Below are positions 42,445-52,126 of a stretch of 64,000 nt of DNA, piece after piece (the stretch's first letter is position 1; every line of letters begins with the position of its first letter). The notes beneath the pieces were generated by a model. The model had not been told where the DNA came from. It worked only from the letters and a program-made list of their open reading frames with translations, and did no database searches. The position numbers and the translations under genes were made by a program. Source of the stretch: Diacronema lutheri (taxonomy: Eukaryota; Haptophyta; Pavlovophyceae; Pavlovales; Pavlovaceae); contig JAGTXO010000016.1 of assembly GCA_019448385.1 (NCBI GenBank), positions 310,001 through 374,000 on the forward strand. Direction: 5' to 3'.

Positions 42445-44133
42445 TCAGTTAGACAGTCGCTCCGTGGGCGCTCGCTCGTCATGCGCACCGAGCCAACCCA
42501 TCTGCATGCGCTCCGCCTTGAGCGTCGTGCGAGCGAGCTGCTCCTGCAGGCTGCCCATGCCGAATGCGCGTCCGCTCTGCTGCCGCGCCTCTGCGCTCGC
42601 GGCAGCGAGCATGCTGGTGAGAGTGCAGCCGGCCGGCGCCAGAGTTTCGCCCGCGCCGCCCTCAGCGCCGCCGCTGCCGCCACCGGCATTGCCCGCACGG
42701 CGGCCGTCGGTCGAGCCGTGAGGCGCACGCGCATCGGTCGGCCAATGCTCGCGTCGCGACTCGGCCGCGCCGCCCGTGCGGAGCGATTCGCGCAAGACCG
42801 CTGCCATGCTTACTTTGCGCAGCCTCTCATCGTGGCTCGGAGAAGAGAAGGCGCCCGGCAGGATGCCCACGCGCGCGGGCGCGCCCAGCTCGCGCTCGCG
42901 CAGCGTGCGCTCGCGACGTGCCACCTCGAGCGCGCGCCGCTCTGCGACAGCCACGTCCTTGCGCGCGGACGACGCCTCGACCGCCACGGCGACGTGCGCG
43001 AGCCGGCCCGTCCACGCGGGCGCGCCGGCGGGCATGACGGCGAGGTGCCGGTATTTGATTTGGCGAGCGGAGAGGTTTGGCACCTGCGTGCTTGTGACGC
43101 GCACGTGCGCGCTCGGCGGTGCGCGCGCCGGGGCATCAACCACAAAGCCATCACCGCCGCCGTCGCCGCCGCCGCGCGCGCGCCCGTCGGCGCCGCAACT
43201 GAGGCCGTTCGCGAGCGCGGCGGTGCCCGTGAGGCGAGCGGGCGGAGTCCTCGCCCCCGCGCCGCGCTCGGCGCGGCGCGCGTCATCGCCACGCACCGCG
43301 CCTGCCGTCATGACCGGCGCACGACCAACCGGCGGCTCGTCGCGGCGCGGCCGGCGCGCACGCGCGCGCGCACGCGACGGCGCGTCGCGCACGCACGATG
43401 GCGACGAGGCCTCCCCATCGCCGCCTCCGGCGGTGCGCGGCGACACGCGTGGAGCGAGCGCGTCGGCCGCAGCCTGTCGCGCACGTGCCAATGCACCAAC
43501 GAGCATGCCGTCGCTCGCGCGCCTGCGGAGCGCGTCGACGTCGACGTCCTCGTCGCACTCGAACGTGCGCGCGACGGGCGCTCGCGACAAATAAAAAGAC
43601 CCGGGCGGCTCATCGCCGGGCACCCAGCTGGCGCCACCGACGCGGCGGGCGATCGAAGCGCGCGGCTCCGTACGCGCCAGCGGCGTGCACTGCGCGCTCC
43701 GCTGAACCGGCGTCGACGGCGCGCGTTCCGAGCGCGTGCTGCCGAGCGCGGGGCGTGCGCTGCCCGGTTCGGTCGCTCGGTCAACAACGTCGGCGCGGCG
43801 CACGCCCGCGCTGCTGGGCACGTCGGTGCTGACGGCAAAAGGTGGCGGCGCGCACTCGGGCCGCGGCCGCTCCGCCACGCTGTTCGCGCTGCGCAGTGCC
43901 GGCTGCGTGGTGCGCGGCGGTGGCGGCTCGGCGCGCTCGACACGCCACCGATACTCGGCGTCGACGCCGACGAGCGCGTTGCGCTCGCGGCGGAGGCGCG
44001 CGAGATTGCTCGTGAGCGTGTCCACGTACGGCTGATCCGGCACAAAGTCGAGAAACGCGGCGCGCTCGCTGGCGATCAGCCGCGTCCACTCGCGGTTGTC
44101 ACCGCCATTGGCCGTAAGCGGCGCGTACGACAT
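42445..44133 (-). CDS. Unrecognised low-complexity protein
   Basis: 562 residues, single exon; ATG at 44133 chosen because it starts just before the first folded-looking block (DNREWTRLIASERAAFLDFV, PYVDTLTSNLARLRRERNAL). The middle is Ala/Arg/Pro-rich. A second conserved-looking block sits near the C-terminus (VPNLSARQIKYRHLAVMPAG, RKDVAVAERRALEVARRERT), with a short heptad stretch. No membrane or catalytic motif. The frame stays open upstream to 44832, but that part lies opposite the start of the next gene. Only 61 bp separate the two divergent ATGs. Confidence 0.55.
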   Translation of the reverse strand: MSYAPLTANGGDNREWTRLIASERAAFLDFVPDQPYVDTLTSNLARLRRERNALVGVDAEYRWRVERAEPPPPRTTQPALRSANSVAERPRPECAPPPFAVSTDVPSSAGVRRADVVDRATEPGSARPALGSTRSERAPSTPVQRSAQCTPLARTEPRASIARRVGGASWVPGDEPPGSFYLSRAPVARTFECDEDVDVDALRRRASDGMLVGALARARQAAADALAPRVSPRTAGGGDGEASSPSCVRDAPSRARARARRPRRDEPPVGRAPVMTAGAVRGDDARRAERGAGARTPPARLTGTAALANGLSCGADGRARGGGDGGGDGFVVDAPARAPPSAHVRVTSTQVPNLSARQIKYRHLAVMPAGAPAWTGRLAHVAVAVEASSARKDVAVAERRALEVARRERTLRERELGAPARVGILPGAFSSPSHDERLRKVSMAAVLRESLRTGGAAESRREHWPTDARAPHGSTDGRRAGNAGGGSGGAEGGAGETLAPAGCTLTSMLAAASAEARQQSGRAFGMGSLQEQLARTTLKAERMQMGWLGAHDERAPTERLSN

Positions 44134-44194
44134 GCACGAAGAAACGGCGAGTCTTGGCTGCACGACGCGTTCTTCTGTGGGTGAAACAGTGCCC

Positions 44195-46054
44195 ATGGCC
44201 GCGTTCTCCATGGGCACGCTCGCGACGTTTTGCGCGTTGAGTGTTGCGCTGCTCGTGCTCGCGTCGCAGCAGCTCTCCGCGTGCACGTCTTTCGCGCGTG
44301 CCGATGCGTGCGTGCAGAGCTTGTGGACCGGCCACGAAAGACGGAGGTCGCCCGCCGCGCCAGCCGCGCCAGCCGCGCGCGCCGCTCCCGTCGCGCGCCA
44401 GGAGGCGCGCGCGCGCGCGGCGCCGGCGGCGCAGCGCGCCGCGGCACGCGGCCCCACGGCGCGCAGTGTGCTCTTACCACCACCGGACGAGCCGGACGCG
44501 CTCGCCGTCGACGTACCCGATCCGTTCGACCCGCGCAGCCCACCATTCGCAGCCGCCGAGAGCACGGCAGCAAAGGAGCAGGCGCTCGGCTCACGCGGCT
44601 TTGGCCCGCGTCCGTGGATGTGGGGCCGGGACAACATCACATTGAGCGTGGAGCCCGACACGTTGCGCACGTTCACGCCGCAGCAGCTCTTCACGCCTGA
44701 CGTGAGAACCAACGCGCATTTGCGCGAGGACGCTGCCATCGGCTGCCTCATCGGCCGCGCGGACCCGTTCGTGCTGCCCGTCGTGCCTCGCCACCTGCGC
44801 GCGCCGCACCGGCGCGGGATGGAGGCGTACAACCCGTCAGTCGCGCGCGTGCCCGGCGACGGCTACGTGGTCAGCTACCGCGTCGACTACCAGAGCGGCT
44901 GCGTCGTGCAGCGCAAGGGGATGCGCACGCAGTTTCAACGGCGGCGAGGCTTCAAGCACTCGTGCGTTGTGCGCGCCGACGCGCGGCTCGTGCCCATCGG
45001 TCCGGCGCGCGTGCTTGACCCATGCGGTCGCGTGATGACGACGGACTCGACGACGGACCACGAGGGCGTCACGCAGATCATTGACGTTCGCCTCACGCGC
45101 CTCGGCGCGCCCGGCCGCGAGCGCGTCTGGCTCACATACCTGACGGCCAACACGCGAATCGACGGCGCGACGCCGTCCTGTCGGAGCTGCTGCCGCGCGT
45201 GCGATTGGAACACGCACGTCGGCCGGCTATACATGCGCGACGGGCGTGGCCGCCCGGCGGCGCCTGCTGCGCCCGCCGACGCCGACGCCGGCTGGGCTGT
45301 GAGCATACGTGGACAAACGCCGCTGTGCGCGACGCCCGTCGCCGGGCGGAACCACGCGCTCTTCGTCGGCGCCGACGGGCGCGCGCGCGTGCAGTCGTGG
45401 CTCTACCCGCGGCTCGTGCACGCCGAGCTGCCGCCACCGCATGCCTTCGAGCCGCAAAGCGCGCGCGCGAGTGGTTGGATCCGCGCGACGCCGCTCACTG
45501 ACGCGGCCGCGTGGGCGCACGTGCGCACGAGCGCCGCGCCAAGCGCGCTGCGCTTCCGCGCTGCGCGGCGCGGCGCGTGCGCGCATCTGAGCGTCTCGGG
45601 CACGAGCCCGCTCGTGCCCGTGATGGGTGCGCACGGCCGCCGGTTGCTGCTCGGTGTGGGCCATTTGCACCACTGCCCCGTGCCCAACCGCTCGTTCAAT
45701 CCCAACCGACTCACGATGGCTTCCATACGGCAGGGCATCGCCTACTTTGGCTCGCACTACATGCACTTCTTCTACGCCCTCGACGCGCGCGCGCCGCACG
45801 CGCTGCTTGCGCACTCGGCCGAATGGTGCCTGCCCAGCGCGCCCGGCGCCGCGAGCTGCGAGGTGGTCCAGTTCGTCTCGGGCCTCGAGCTCGCGCACGG
45901 CGATCGCGCACTCATCTTGGCGTATGGCGCGAACGACTGCGAGACGCGCTGGGCGCGCATGCCGCTCGACAAGGCGCTCGCGCTGCTCGACTGGGGCGAG
46001 GGCGCGGCGGCACGTGCGCCCGTCGCGCAAGCCAGCGCGGGCGGCCAAGGCTAG
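44195..46054 (+). CDS. Signal-anchored beta-propeller glycosidase-like protein
   Basis: 619 residues, single exon, ATG at 44195. A hydrophobic N-terminus (GTLATFCALSVALLVLASQQ) is a signal peptide or anchor, followed by an Ala/Arg stem. The lumenal region has motifs of five-bladed propeller glycoside hydrolases/phosphorylases (GH43/GH130-like): EAYNPSVARVPGDGYVVSYR, GVTQIIDVRLTRLGAP, RVWLTYLTANTR, NRSFNPNRLTMASIRQ, and near the end VVQFVSGLELAHGDRALILA followed by YGANDCETRWARM. The final YGxND motif and five repeated blades support the fold; the substrate is unknown. Several cysteines (SCRSCCRAC) suggest disulphides. A Golgi or extracellular role in glycan processing is inferred. It converges on the next gene with 60 bp between stops. 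Confidence 0.6.
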   Translation: MAAFSMGTLATFCALSVALLVLASQQLSACTSFARADACVQSLWTGHERRRSPAAPAAPAARAAPVARQEARARAAPAAQRAAARGPTARSVLLPPPDEPDALAVDVPDPFDPRSPPFAAAESTAAKEQALGSRGFGPRPWMWGRDNITLSVEPDTLRTFTPQQLFTPDVRTNAHLREDAAIGCLIGRADPFVLPVVPRHLRAPHRRGMEAYNPSVARVPGDGYVVSYRVDYQSGCVVQRKGMRTQFQRRRGFKHSCVVRADARLVPIGPARVLDPCGRVMTTDSTTDHEGVTQIIDVRLTRLGAPGRERVWLTYLTANTRIDGATPSCRSCCRACDWNTHVGRLYMRDGRGRPAAPAAPADADAGWAVSIRGQTPLCATPVAGRNHALFVGADGRARVQSWLYPRLVHAELPPPHAFEPQSARASGWIRATPLTDAAAWAHVRTSAAPSALRFRAARRGACAHLSVSGTSPLVPVMGAHGRRLLLGVGHLHHCPVPNRSFNPNRLTMASIRQGIAYFGSHYMHFFYALDARAPHALLAHSAEWCLPSAPGAASCEVVQFVSGLELAHGDRALILAYGANDCETRWARMPLDKALALLDWGEGAAARAPVAQASAGGQG

Positions 46055-46114
46055 ACTTGACAAGGATTTGGCAACACTTTGTCGTGTCCGTAGCCATTCT
46101 TGGCAGCAGCAGGT

Positions 46115-49100
46115 TCAGTCAACGGAATGGCGGGAATTGCTGTCGGGCTCTGCTCGCGCGTGTCGCTGCGCGGCGGTCGCACCGCCGCCGAGGGCAGAGC
46201 TCGAAGCTGTCACCCCCGGTGGCGCCGCCGCGTGCGGCTGCTGCGCGCCACGTGCGCGGCCCGGCGAGGCTGCCGCGCCGCCTGCCGCCGCGAGCGCGAA
46301 GCGCGCGCGCCGCACGTCGGCCGCGGCCGAGTCCACGTCAGATGCGACGCTCACGGACGCGGCCGAGGCCGTGCGGTCGAGCCGCGCCGCTTGCTCGACC
46401 AGCGCGGCCGTCGCGTGCACGATCGGCGAGCGCACGCCCAGGCCGGGCAGCCCGGCGGCCGAGGCCGCGCGCGCGCTGCACCCGCCGGCGTCGTCGTCCT
46501 CGCCGTCGCTCTCCTCGCGCGCCGGGCTCGCGCCCTCGTCGGCCGTCTTGGCGTCGAACGCGTGCACGGCGAAGACGTCGGCGGCGTCCGCAGCGCCGGC
46601 GGCGAGCAGCGCCCTGTGCGCCCTCGAGCGCCACGCGCGCAGCTCGCCCTTCGCCTTCTCCTGCTCCGCCTCGAGGCGATCGGCGATGGCCTTGCTCAAG
46701 TTTGCGCGGCGCGCCATCGCGCGCGTGTCGCGCTCGAGTGCCTCGCGCACCGCGCCGTGCCGCGCGGCCTCCGCCTCGAGCTGCGCGGCCGCGTCGACGC
46801 GCGCGCGCTCGGCGCCCGCCTCCGCCTCAACCCTGCCCGCCTCGGCGGCCGCGGTGCTCGCGCGCAGCGCGGCGAGCTCGTCGCGCGCCGCCGCCGTCTC
46901 GGCGCCCAGCCGCTCGACCGCGTCAGCGCTCGCCTGCAGCAGCAGCGCGGAGTCGCGCGCGTCGTCGAGCAGCGTGCCGATCGCGCCGAACGCCGCCGCC
47001 GAGTCCGCGGCCGTTACAGCGGCCTGCACGGCGCTCTGCCCAAGCCCGGCGGCGAGTTGGTCGCTCAAAGCACCGAGCAGGTGCGAAACGCCGCGCAGCT
47101 GGTGGCCGTCCGCCTCGAGCTGCGCGTCCGCAATGAGGCGCGCGCGCGCCTCGCGCCCGTCCCTTCCGATCTGGCGGATTGCGTCCGTCGCGGTCGCGAG
47201 CTCGGCAGCGATGGGCTGGAGGCGCGCGAGCGTGAGACGCAGGTCGGTCGCCGTCTCAGCCTCGCGCGCTCGCGCGAGCTCCGCCGCGCGCTTCGCCTCC
47301 GCGCCTTGCTGCTTGCGCGCGCCAGCCTCGGTGTCGACCGCCTCGTTCGCCGCGCGCGCCTCCGCCTCCGCGTGCCGCAGCGCGTGCGTGTGGTTCGCGG
47401 CAGCTGCGCGCGCGCTCGCCCGCACCTCCTCAAGCTGCTCGCGCCACTCGCGCGACGCCGCGTCCGTGCGCCGCTGCGCCGCGACCGCGAGCTCAAGCTG
47501 CGCGTTGTGCGCGAGCGCTGCGGTGTCTGCCGCCGCCTGCGTGCGCGCCACCTCCTCGCGTGCGGCCTCGAGCTGCCCGACCAGTCGGTTGCGCTCGGCG
47601 GCGATGCGCGCGCGCTGCACGCGCTCGGTCTCGGCCGCACGCACCGCCGCCGCGAGCTTGCCCGAGCGCATCGCCGCGGCCGCCTCCTCCGCCGCGCTCA
47701 GCGCGTCGTGCAGCGCGGCGGCCTCGAGGCGCGAGACGCGCGCGCTCTCGCGCACGTCGGCCAGCGCGGCTCGCGCGCCGGCAGCGTCGACGCGCGCCGC
47801 GGCCGCGTCGGCCTGTGCCTCCGCCGCGGTCGCGCGCACCACCTCGAGCTCCTTGGTCGCCTCGGCGAGCTGCCGCGCGCTCTCATCGAGCTGAGTTTCA
47901 AACTGCGCGCGCAACGCGCGCTCGCGCCCATCGGCGATTCTCCTTGCCGCCGCCTGTAACGAGCTGTGACGCATCGTCACCGCAGCGAGCTCGTCGGCGG
48001 TAGGGCGGCTCGCGCCGGCGAGCGCAACTGAGCCGCCGGTGGCCGCCGCGCCTTCAATTGCCGCCGCGTCGAGGGCCGCCGCGCCGTGGGCCACGAGCGA
48101 ACACGATGGCCGACGTGGCGCGCCCGCCGCGCTCGCGCGGCGCGACGCCTCCTCCGCCTCGCGCGCCGCGACCGCCTCGGCGATCGCCGCCGCGTCGGCC
48201 CTCGCCTGAGCCTCGACGAGCGCGAGCGCCTCGGCGCGCGCCGCCTCGCGCGTCGCGTCGACCGCCGCGTCGACGCCGGCGATGCCGGCGATGACCGCGG
48301 CGTCGGCGTCGGCGCACGCGCGTGAGGCCTCGATCGCGAGCACGCCGCACAGCGCACGCGCCGCGCCCAGCTCCGCCTGCGCGTCGTCGAGCTGCTGCAC
48401 GTGCGAGTTCTCGCGCGACGCCATTGCCCGCATCGCCGCGGCGGTCGTGCGCACCTGCTCGTGCAGCGACGCCATCTCGAGCTTGAGGCGGTCGGCGTCG
48501 CGGCGCGCAGCGATGAGCTCGCCGCGCAGGCGCGGCGCGTTCGTCGCCTCGCCCTTCACCAGCGCGCTCGCCTCGCTCTGCGCCGCGAGCGCGCGCTCGG
48601 TGGCTGACAGGCGCTCGTGCATGGCGCCGAGCTCGGCGCGCGCCGAGCGCGCGTCGGCGAGCAAGCCGTGGCGCTCGGCGCGGGCGTCGGCAAGCGCGGC
48701 GTCTGCGTCGGCGAGACGCGCGCGCATCTCCGCGAGCTCGGACGAGCCCGACTCGGCGCGCCGCCGCCAGTCCGTTGATTCGTCGAGCAGGCGCTGCTCC
48801 GTGAGCGCCGCCGTCTCGCGCACGCGGCCGATTGCGCCGGCGTGCTCGGCCGCGAGCGCGTTCATCGCCGTGCGGTAGCCGCAGCCGTTGTCGACGCGCT
48901 CGACGAGGTACATGAACGCCTCCCAGAGCATCGCGACCAGCCGCGGCTTGTTCGCCGCGTGCGCGAGGACCTCGTCGAGCATCTCGCAGAAGCCGGACGA
49001 GTACACGTACAGAGACCGCTGCACGCGCGAGACCGCGTCCGCGGGCAGGCCGGAGAGCTCGAGCGAGTCGAGGGAAAGACCGGAGCGGCGGATCGACTCG

Positions 49101-49369
49101 TCCACGAGCGCGCGCATCGCCGGCGGCACCTCGGCGAGCGTCCGCCGCTCCGACGTCGAGATCGGCGCGGGCGCGCGCGCGGGCGAGCGCGCGGGGCCAG
49201 CGCCGACGGACGCTGCGGACGGGAGCGGCGGCGGCTTAAGCCGGTAGATCTCCACGTTTGCCGTGAACGCGGCCAGAGCGGTCGAGCGCGGCGACGGGTT
49301 CCGCCCCATGCGCACGCGCCCGCTCGGGGGCACCGGCGAGCCTGCCGATTCCGCGCCCACCACCACCAT
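46115..49369 (-). CDS. Large coiled-coil protein with conserved N-terminal helical domain
   Basis: 1084 residues, single exon; ATG at 49369, with 49309 as alternative. Residues about 75-175 form a conserved-looking helical block: SRVQRSLYVYSSGFCEMLDE, AANKPRLVAMLWEAFMYLVE, YRTAMNALAAEHA. It vaguely recalls the N-terminal domain of TSNAXIP1-type ciliary proteins; this is not certain. The remaining 800 residues are nearly continuous Ala/Arg/Glu coiled coil with an acidic patch near the end (ESDGEDDDAGG). No membrane or catalytic motif. The ATG lies 23 bp from that of the divergent gene at 49393. Confidence 0.7.
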   Translation of the reverse strand: MVVVGAESAGSPVPPSGRVRMGRNPSPRSTALAAFTANVEIYRLKPPPLPSAASVGAGPARSPARAPAPISTSERRTLAEVPPAMRALVDESIRRSGLSLDSLELSGLPADAVSRVQRSLYVYSSGFCEMLDEVLAHAANKPRLVAMLWEAFMYLVERVDNGCGYRTAMNALAAEHAGAIGRVRETAALTEQRLLDESTDWRRRAESGSSELAEMRARLADADAALADARAERHGLLADARSARAELGAMHERLSATERALAAQSEASALVKGEATNAPRLRGELIAARRDADRLKLEMASLHEQVRTTAAAMRAMASRENSHVQQLDDAQAELGAARALCGVLAIEASRACADADAAVIAGIAGVDAAVDATREAARAEALALVEAQARADAAAIAEAVAAREAEEASRRASAAGAPRRPSCSLVAHGAAALDAAAIEGAAATGGSVALAGASRPTADELAAVTMRHSSLQAAARRIADGRERALRAQFETQLDESARQLAEATKELEVVRATAAEAQADAAAARVDAAGARAALADVRESARVSRLEAAALHDALSAAEEAAAAMRSGKLAAAVRAAETERVQRARIAAERNRLVGQLEAAREEVARTQAAADTAALAHNAQLELAVAAQRRTDAASREWREQLEEVRASARAAAANHTHALRHAEAEARAANEAVDTEAGARKQQGAEAKRAAELARAREAETATDLRLTLARLQPIAAELATATDAIRQIGRDGREARARLIADAQLEADGHQLRGVSHLLGALSDQLAAGLGQSAVQAAVTAADSAAAFGAIGTLLDDARDSALLLQASADAVERLGAETAAARDELAALRASTAAAEAGRVEAEAGAERARVDAAAQLEAEAARHGAVREALERDTRAMARRANLSKAIADRLEAEQEKAKGELRAWRSRAHRALLAAGAADAADVFAVHAFDAKTADEGASPAREESDGEDDDAGGCSARAASAAGLPGLGVRSPIVHATAALVEQAARLDRTASAASVSVASDVDSAAADVRRARFALAAAGGAAASPGRARGAQQPHAAAPPGVTASSSALGGGATAAQRHARAEPDSNSRHSVD

Positions 49370-49392
49370 CTGCAGTGAACGGAACGGCCAGC

Positions 49393-51315
49393 ATGGAGCC
49401 GCCCGGCGCGGCGGAGATTCGGGCCCGCCTCGGGTTCCAGCGGCGGTATGACGAGGACGGTGCCAAGCTGCGGCTGCTCGTAGGCCAGCTCGGGTACGAC
49501 TGGACGTCCTATTGCGAGCGCATACTCGACGCGCAGCTCGCCGCCCTCGCACAGAGCGTCCAGGCGCTGCGCGCGCGCGCGCTCGGGGTCGGCGGCGGCG
49601 GCGGTTGCGGCGGCGGCGGCGGCGGCGGCGGCGAGGCTCGCGCCGCGCTCGAGAAGGCGGTGCTTCAGCTCGTGTGTGCGTGCGCGCCGCTGGCCGAGCA
49701 CGCGCCCGCCGCGCCGCTCCTCGCCGAGCTCGCCGTGCTTGCTGCGGCGACCTCGCGCGAGTGCGCGCGCGCGGCATGCGAGCAGCGCGCGCTCGTCTGC
49801 GCGCTGCGCTCGCCGGCGCGCGCCGCGCTGTGGCTCGCGCACCCGCCGGCGCTCGACGAGGCGCTGGCCGACGCGGCTGACCAGCTTTGCCGGCGCCCGT
49901 GCCTCGTGTGCCCACGCTGGCAGGAGCCCGGCCTGCGCGCGCTTTGCGACGCCGCCGCGTGCGATGCGCGCGTCGCCGCCGCCGCGCTCGGCGCGTGCCG
50001 CGCGGCGCACTGGGCGCATTCGCGCGCGGGCGCGACGGCTGACGCGGACGCGGCGCGCGCGCTCGAGCTTTCCGTCGCCGTGCACGCCGCGCTCGTCGAC
50101 GCGGTCGCTCCGCGCCGCGCTGCTGCACGTGCGCGCGCGCGCGCGGCGGGTGACGACGACGACGGCGGCTGCGACGGCGGCGACGGCGGCGGCGACGCGC
50201 GCGCGAGTGGCGAGGCCTCACGCGATGGCGCGCGGCTGCGCGTGGCATACGCGACCGCGTCGGCGCCGACGGAGGCCGTGGGCCCGCTGCTCGGCAGGCT
50301 CGCGTTGCACCCGTCACCCGCCTCCCTTCGGCTCCTCCTCGCCGAGCTCCGCGCGCTCGCGGGAGACGACGAAGGTGCGTCGCTTGGCGACACACGCGCG
50401 CCACGGTCGAACGCCGCGCGCGCGTCGCACACGATGGAGACGGGCGCGCGGCCGCGCCGCGCTGCCGCCGCCGCGCCCCAGCTGCATGCCGCGTGGTTCG
50501 CGCTTGCGTCGTGCCCCGTCTGGCAGCGCCTTGCACTGCGCGCGCTCGCGCGCGGCGGCACTGACGCGTTGTGCAGCGCAGGTGTGGACGGCTGTCCGGG
50601 GACAGAGTCGGCGGCGGCCATCGTGGAGGGTAGCGCCGACGGTGGGGACACTGCGCATGCGCACGACACGGCTGTAGCCCTCATCGCATGGCACGCGCAC
50701 CCGCGCGCTCGAGACGTCGCGCGCCGCGCCGCGCTCGGCGCGCACCTCGTCGCGTGCGCGCGCGCGCTTCGCGCGAGTGCGCGCGCGCCCGCGTACGCGG
50801 ATTCTGGCGGCTTGGCGCGCGCGCCGCTCGGCCAGCAGCTCCTGTTGCTGGCCGAGGGCGGCGCGCTGGACGCGCCGGCACGTGCAGCCGACGTTGCCGC
50901 GCTTGGCGCGCACGCCTGCCGATGGCGGCCGCAGCTGGCGTTTGCGCACGCGCTGGTGCTCGCCGCTGACGGCGCGGGCGCTGGCGCGCTGCGCGGACTG
51001 CTCACGGCGGCGGTGGACGGGCAGCGCGTGATCGCGCGCACGCGCGAGGCGTGCGTGCGCGCGGAGGGCGCGCTGCTCCGCGCGCTCTACGAGGCCGCCG
51101 AGGACGTGAGCGCGCGCGTGCTGCCCGCGCGCGCAGAGCTCGTCGCGGCGCTCGACGCGGAGTCGCGCCGGTGCGCCGAGCGCGTGCGCGAGCTGGCGCG
51201 CAGCGCGGCGGCGGCGGGAAAGGAGGAGGAAGCGTGCGCGCGCGCGGTGGAGGACGCGGATGAGAGCTGCGCGCTCGTCTGTCGGCTGCTCGCGCGGCGC
51301 GCGCGCACCGTTTGA
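49393..51315 (+). CDS. Unrecognised helical protein
   Basis: 640 residues in one open frame; ATG at 49393 (a GTG upstream is ignored). The N-terminal 60 residues look conserved (LGFQRRYDEDGAKLRLLVGQ, GYDWTSYCERILDAQLAAL). A glycine run (GGGGGCGGGGGGGG) at about residues 65-80 and an acidic DDDDGGCDGGDGG stretch are low-complexity. The rest is Ala-rich helices, possibly HEAT-like. The segment about 50375-50481 has splice-like ends, but removing it would break the frame, so it is kept as coding. No function can be assigned. Confidence 0.6.
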   Translation: MEPPGAAEIRARLGFQRRYDEDGAKLRLLVGQLGYDWTSYCERILDAQLAALAQSVQALRARALGVGGGGGCGGGGGGGGEARAALEKAVLQLVCACAPLAEHAPAAPLLAELAVLAAATSRECARAACEQRALVCALRSPARAALWLAHPPALDEALADAADQLCRRPCLVCPRWQEPGLRALCDAAACDARVAAAALGACRAAHWAHSRAGATADADAARALELSVAVHAALVDAVAPRRAAARARARAAGDDDDGGCDGGDGGGDARASGEASRDGARLRVAYATASAPTEAVGPLLGRLALHPSPASLRLLLAELRALAGDDEGASLGDTRAPRSNAARASHTMETGARPRRAAAAAPQLHAAWFALASCPVWQRLALRALARGGTDALCSAGVDGCPGTESAAAIVEGSADGGDTAHAHDTAVALIAWHAHPRARDVARRAALGAHLVACARALRASARAPAYADSGGLARAPLGQQLLLLAEGGALDAPARAADVAALGAHACRWRPQLAFAHALVLAADGAGAGALRGLLTAAVDGQRVIARTREACVRAEGALLRALYEAAEDVSARVLPARAELVAALDAESRRCAERVRELARSAAAAGKEEEACARAVEDADESCALVCRLLARRARTV

Positions 51316-51466
51316 CGCCGTGTCCGTTGTCCGCGGTTTCAGGTCAGTGTCTGCTGCACTCTGCAACGTCGTGTCGCGGTCAAGTCAAAAGTCCCGACGC
51401 TTCTCGACTGGGCTGGCTGGCCGCGTGTTCCCTCGCGCGAAGGCCATCGCCGTCCAGATTCGCGCG

Positions 51467-52045
51467 ATGCAAGTGCGCCGAGGCGTGAGGAGCGCGGTGG
51501 CGTTGGTCGCGCTCAGCTCGGCGGCGTACGCGTACGGGCTCTCCTCGCCGCCGGTCAGCACACCGCCGCCCGCACCGGCGACCAAGCGCGGTGTGCCGGG
51601 CGCCGTCGCCGCGGTCGTGCGCTTCTCGCGGCACGTGGCCGGCGCGATCGGCCACGCCGGCGCGCAGCACATCAATCACATCGGCGCGCGGCGCTCGCGC
51701 GAGCGGGCGAGCGGCGCGGATAAGATCCTTGCCGCACTCGACTCGTCGTTCGGCCGTATCGTCCTCCGCCAGCTCTTCCACGCCGTCGACGCGGACCGGG
51801 ACGGCGTGCTCAACCGCGCCGAGTCGATGGACGGCCTGCGGCGCATCCCGGGCCTCGGCCTCGCGCCGGCCGCGCGCCTCGAGGAAGTGGCGCGGCGGGC
51901 CGACAAGGACGGCGACGCGCGCATCAGCATCAACGAGGTGCTCACCTCGCCGCGCGAGCTGCGCCGGCCGCTCGTCGAGCTGGCGCTCGCGGCGTTTGCG
52001 ACGACGGACGGCGACGCGGCGCGCGCTGCGCGCACGTCCAGGTGA
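51467..52045 (+). CDS. Secretory-pathway EF-hand protein
   Basis: 192 residues, single exon. The ATG at 51467 is chosen over the longer frame because it starts a clear signal peptide (MQVRRGVRSAVALVALSSAA). A pair of EF-hand loops follows in the C-terminal half: VDADRDGVLNRAES and ADKDGDARISINEV, spaced as in a calcium-binding pair. There is no C-terminal HDEL/KDEL, so secretion or plastid import is as possible as ER residence. It ends TTDGDAARAARTSR, part of which could be a third degenerate loop. Short convergent distance (81 bp) to the next gene. Confidence 0.75.
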   Translation: MQVRRGVRSAVALVALSSAAYAYGLSSPPVSTPPPAPATKRGVPGAVAAVVRFSRHVAGAIGHAGAQHINHIGARRSRERASGADKILAALDSSFGRIVLRQLFHAVDADRDGVLNRAESMDGLRRIPGLGLAPAARLEEVARRADKDGDARISINEVLTSPRELRRPLVELALAAFATTDGDAARAARTSR

Positions 52046-52126
52046 CCTTCGCGCGCCACGGCCGCATGTCACTCTCCTCATGACCCTGCAACATTCTTAA
52101 ACTCAAGTTTGGGCTGACTGCTTGCG

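Noticed and set aside
44134-44832. Upstream extension of the minus-strand gene at 42445-44133
   Set aside because: It lies opposite the signal-anchor and stem of the gene at 44195, whose frame has recognisable features; the extension looks like an antisense shadow.
50375-50481. GT-AG intron inside the gene at 49393-51315
   Set aside because: The segment is 107 nt, so removal would shift the frame; the open frame continues through it.
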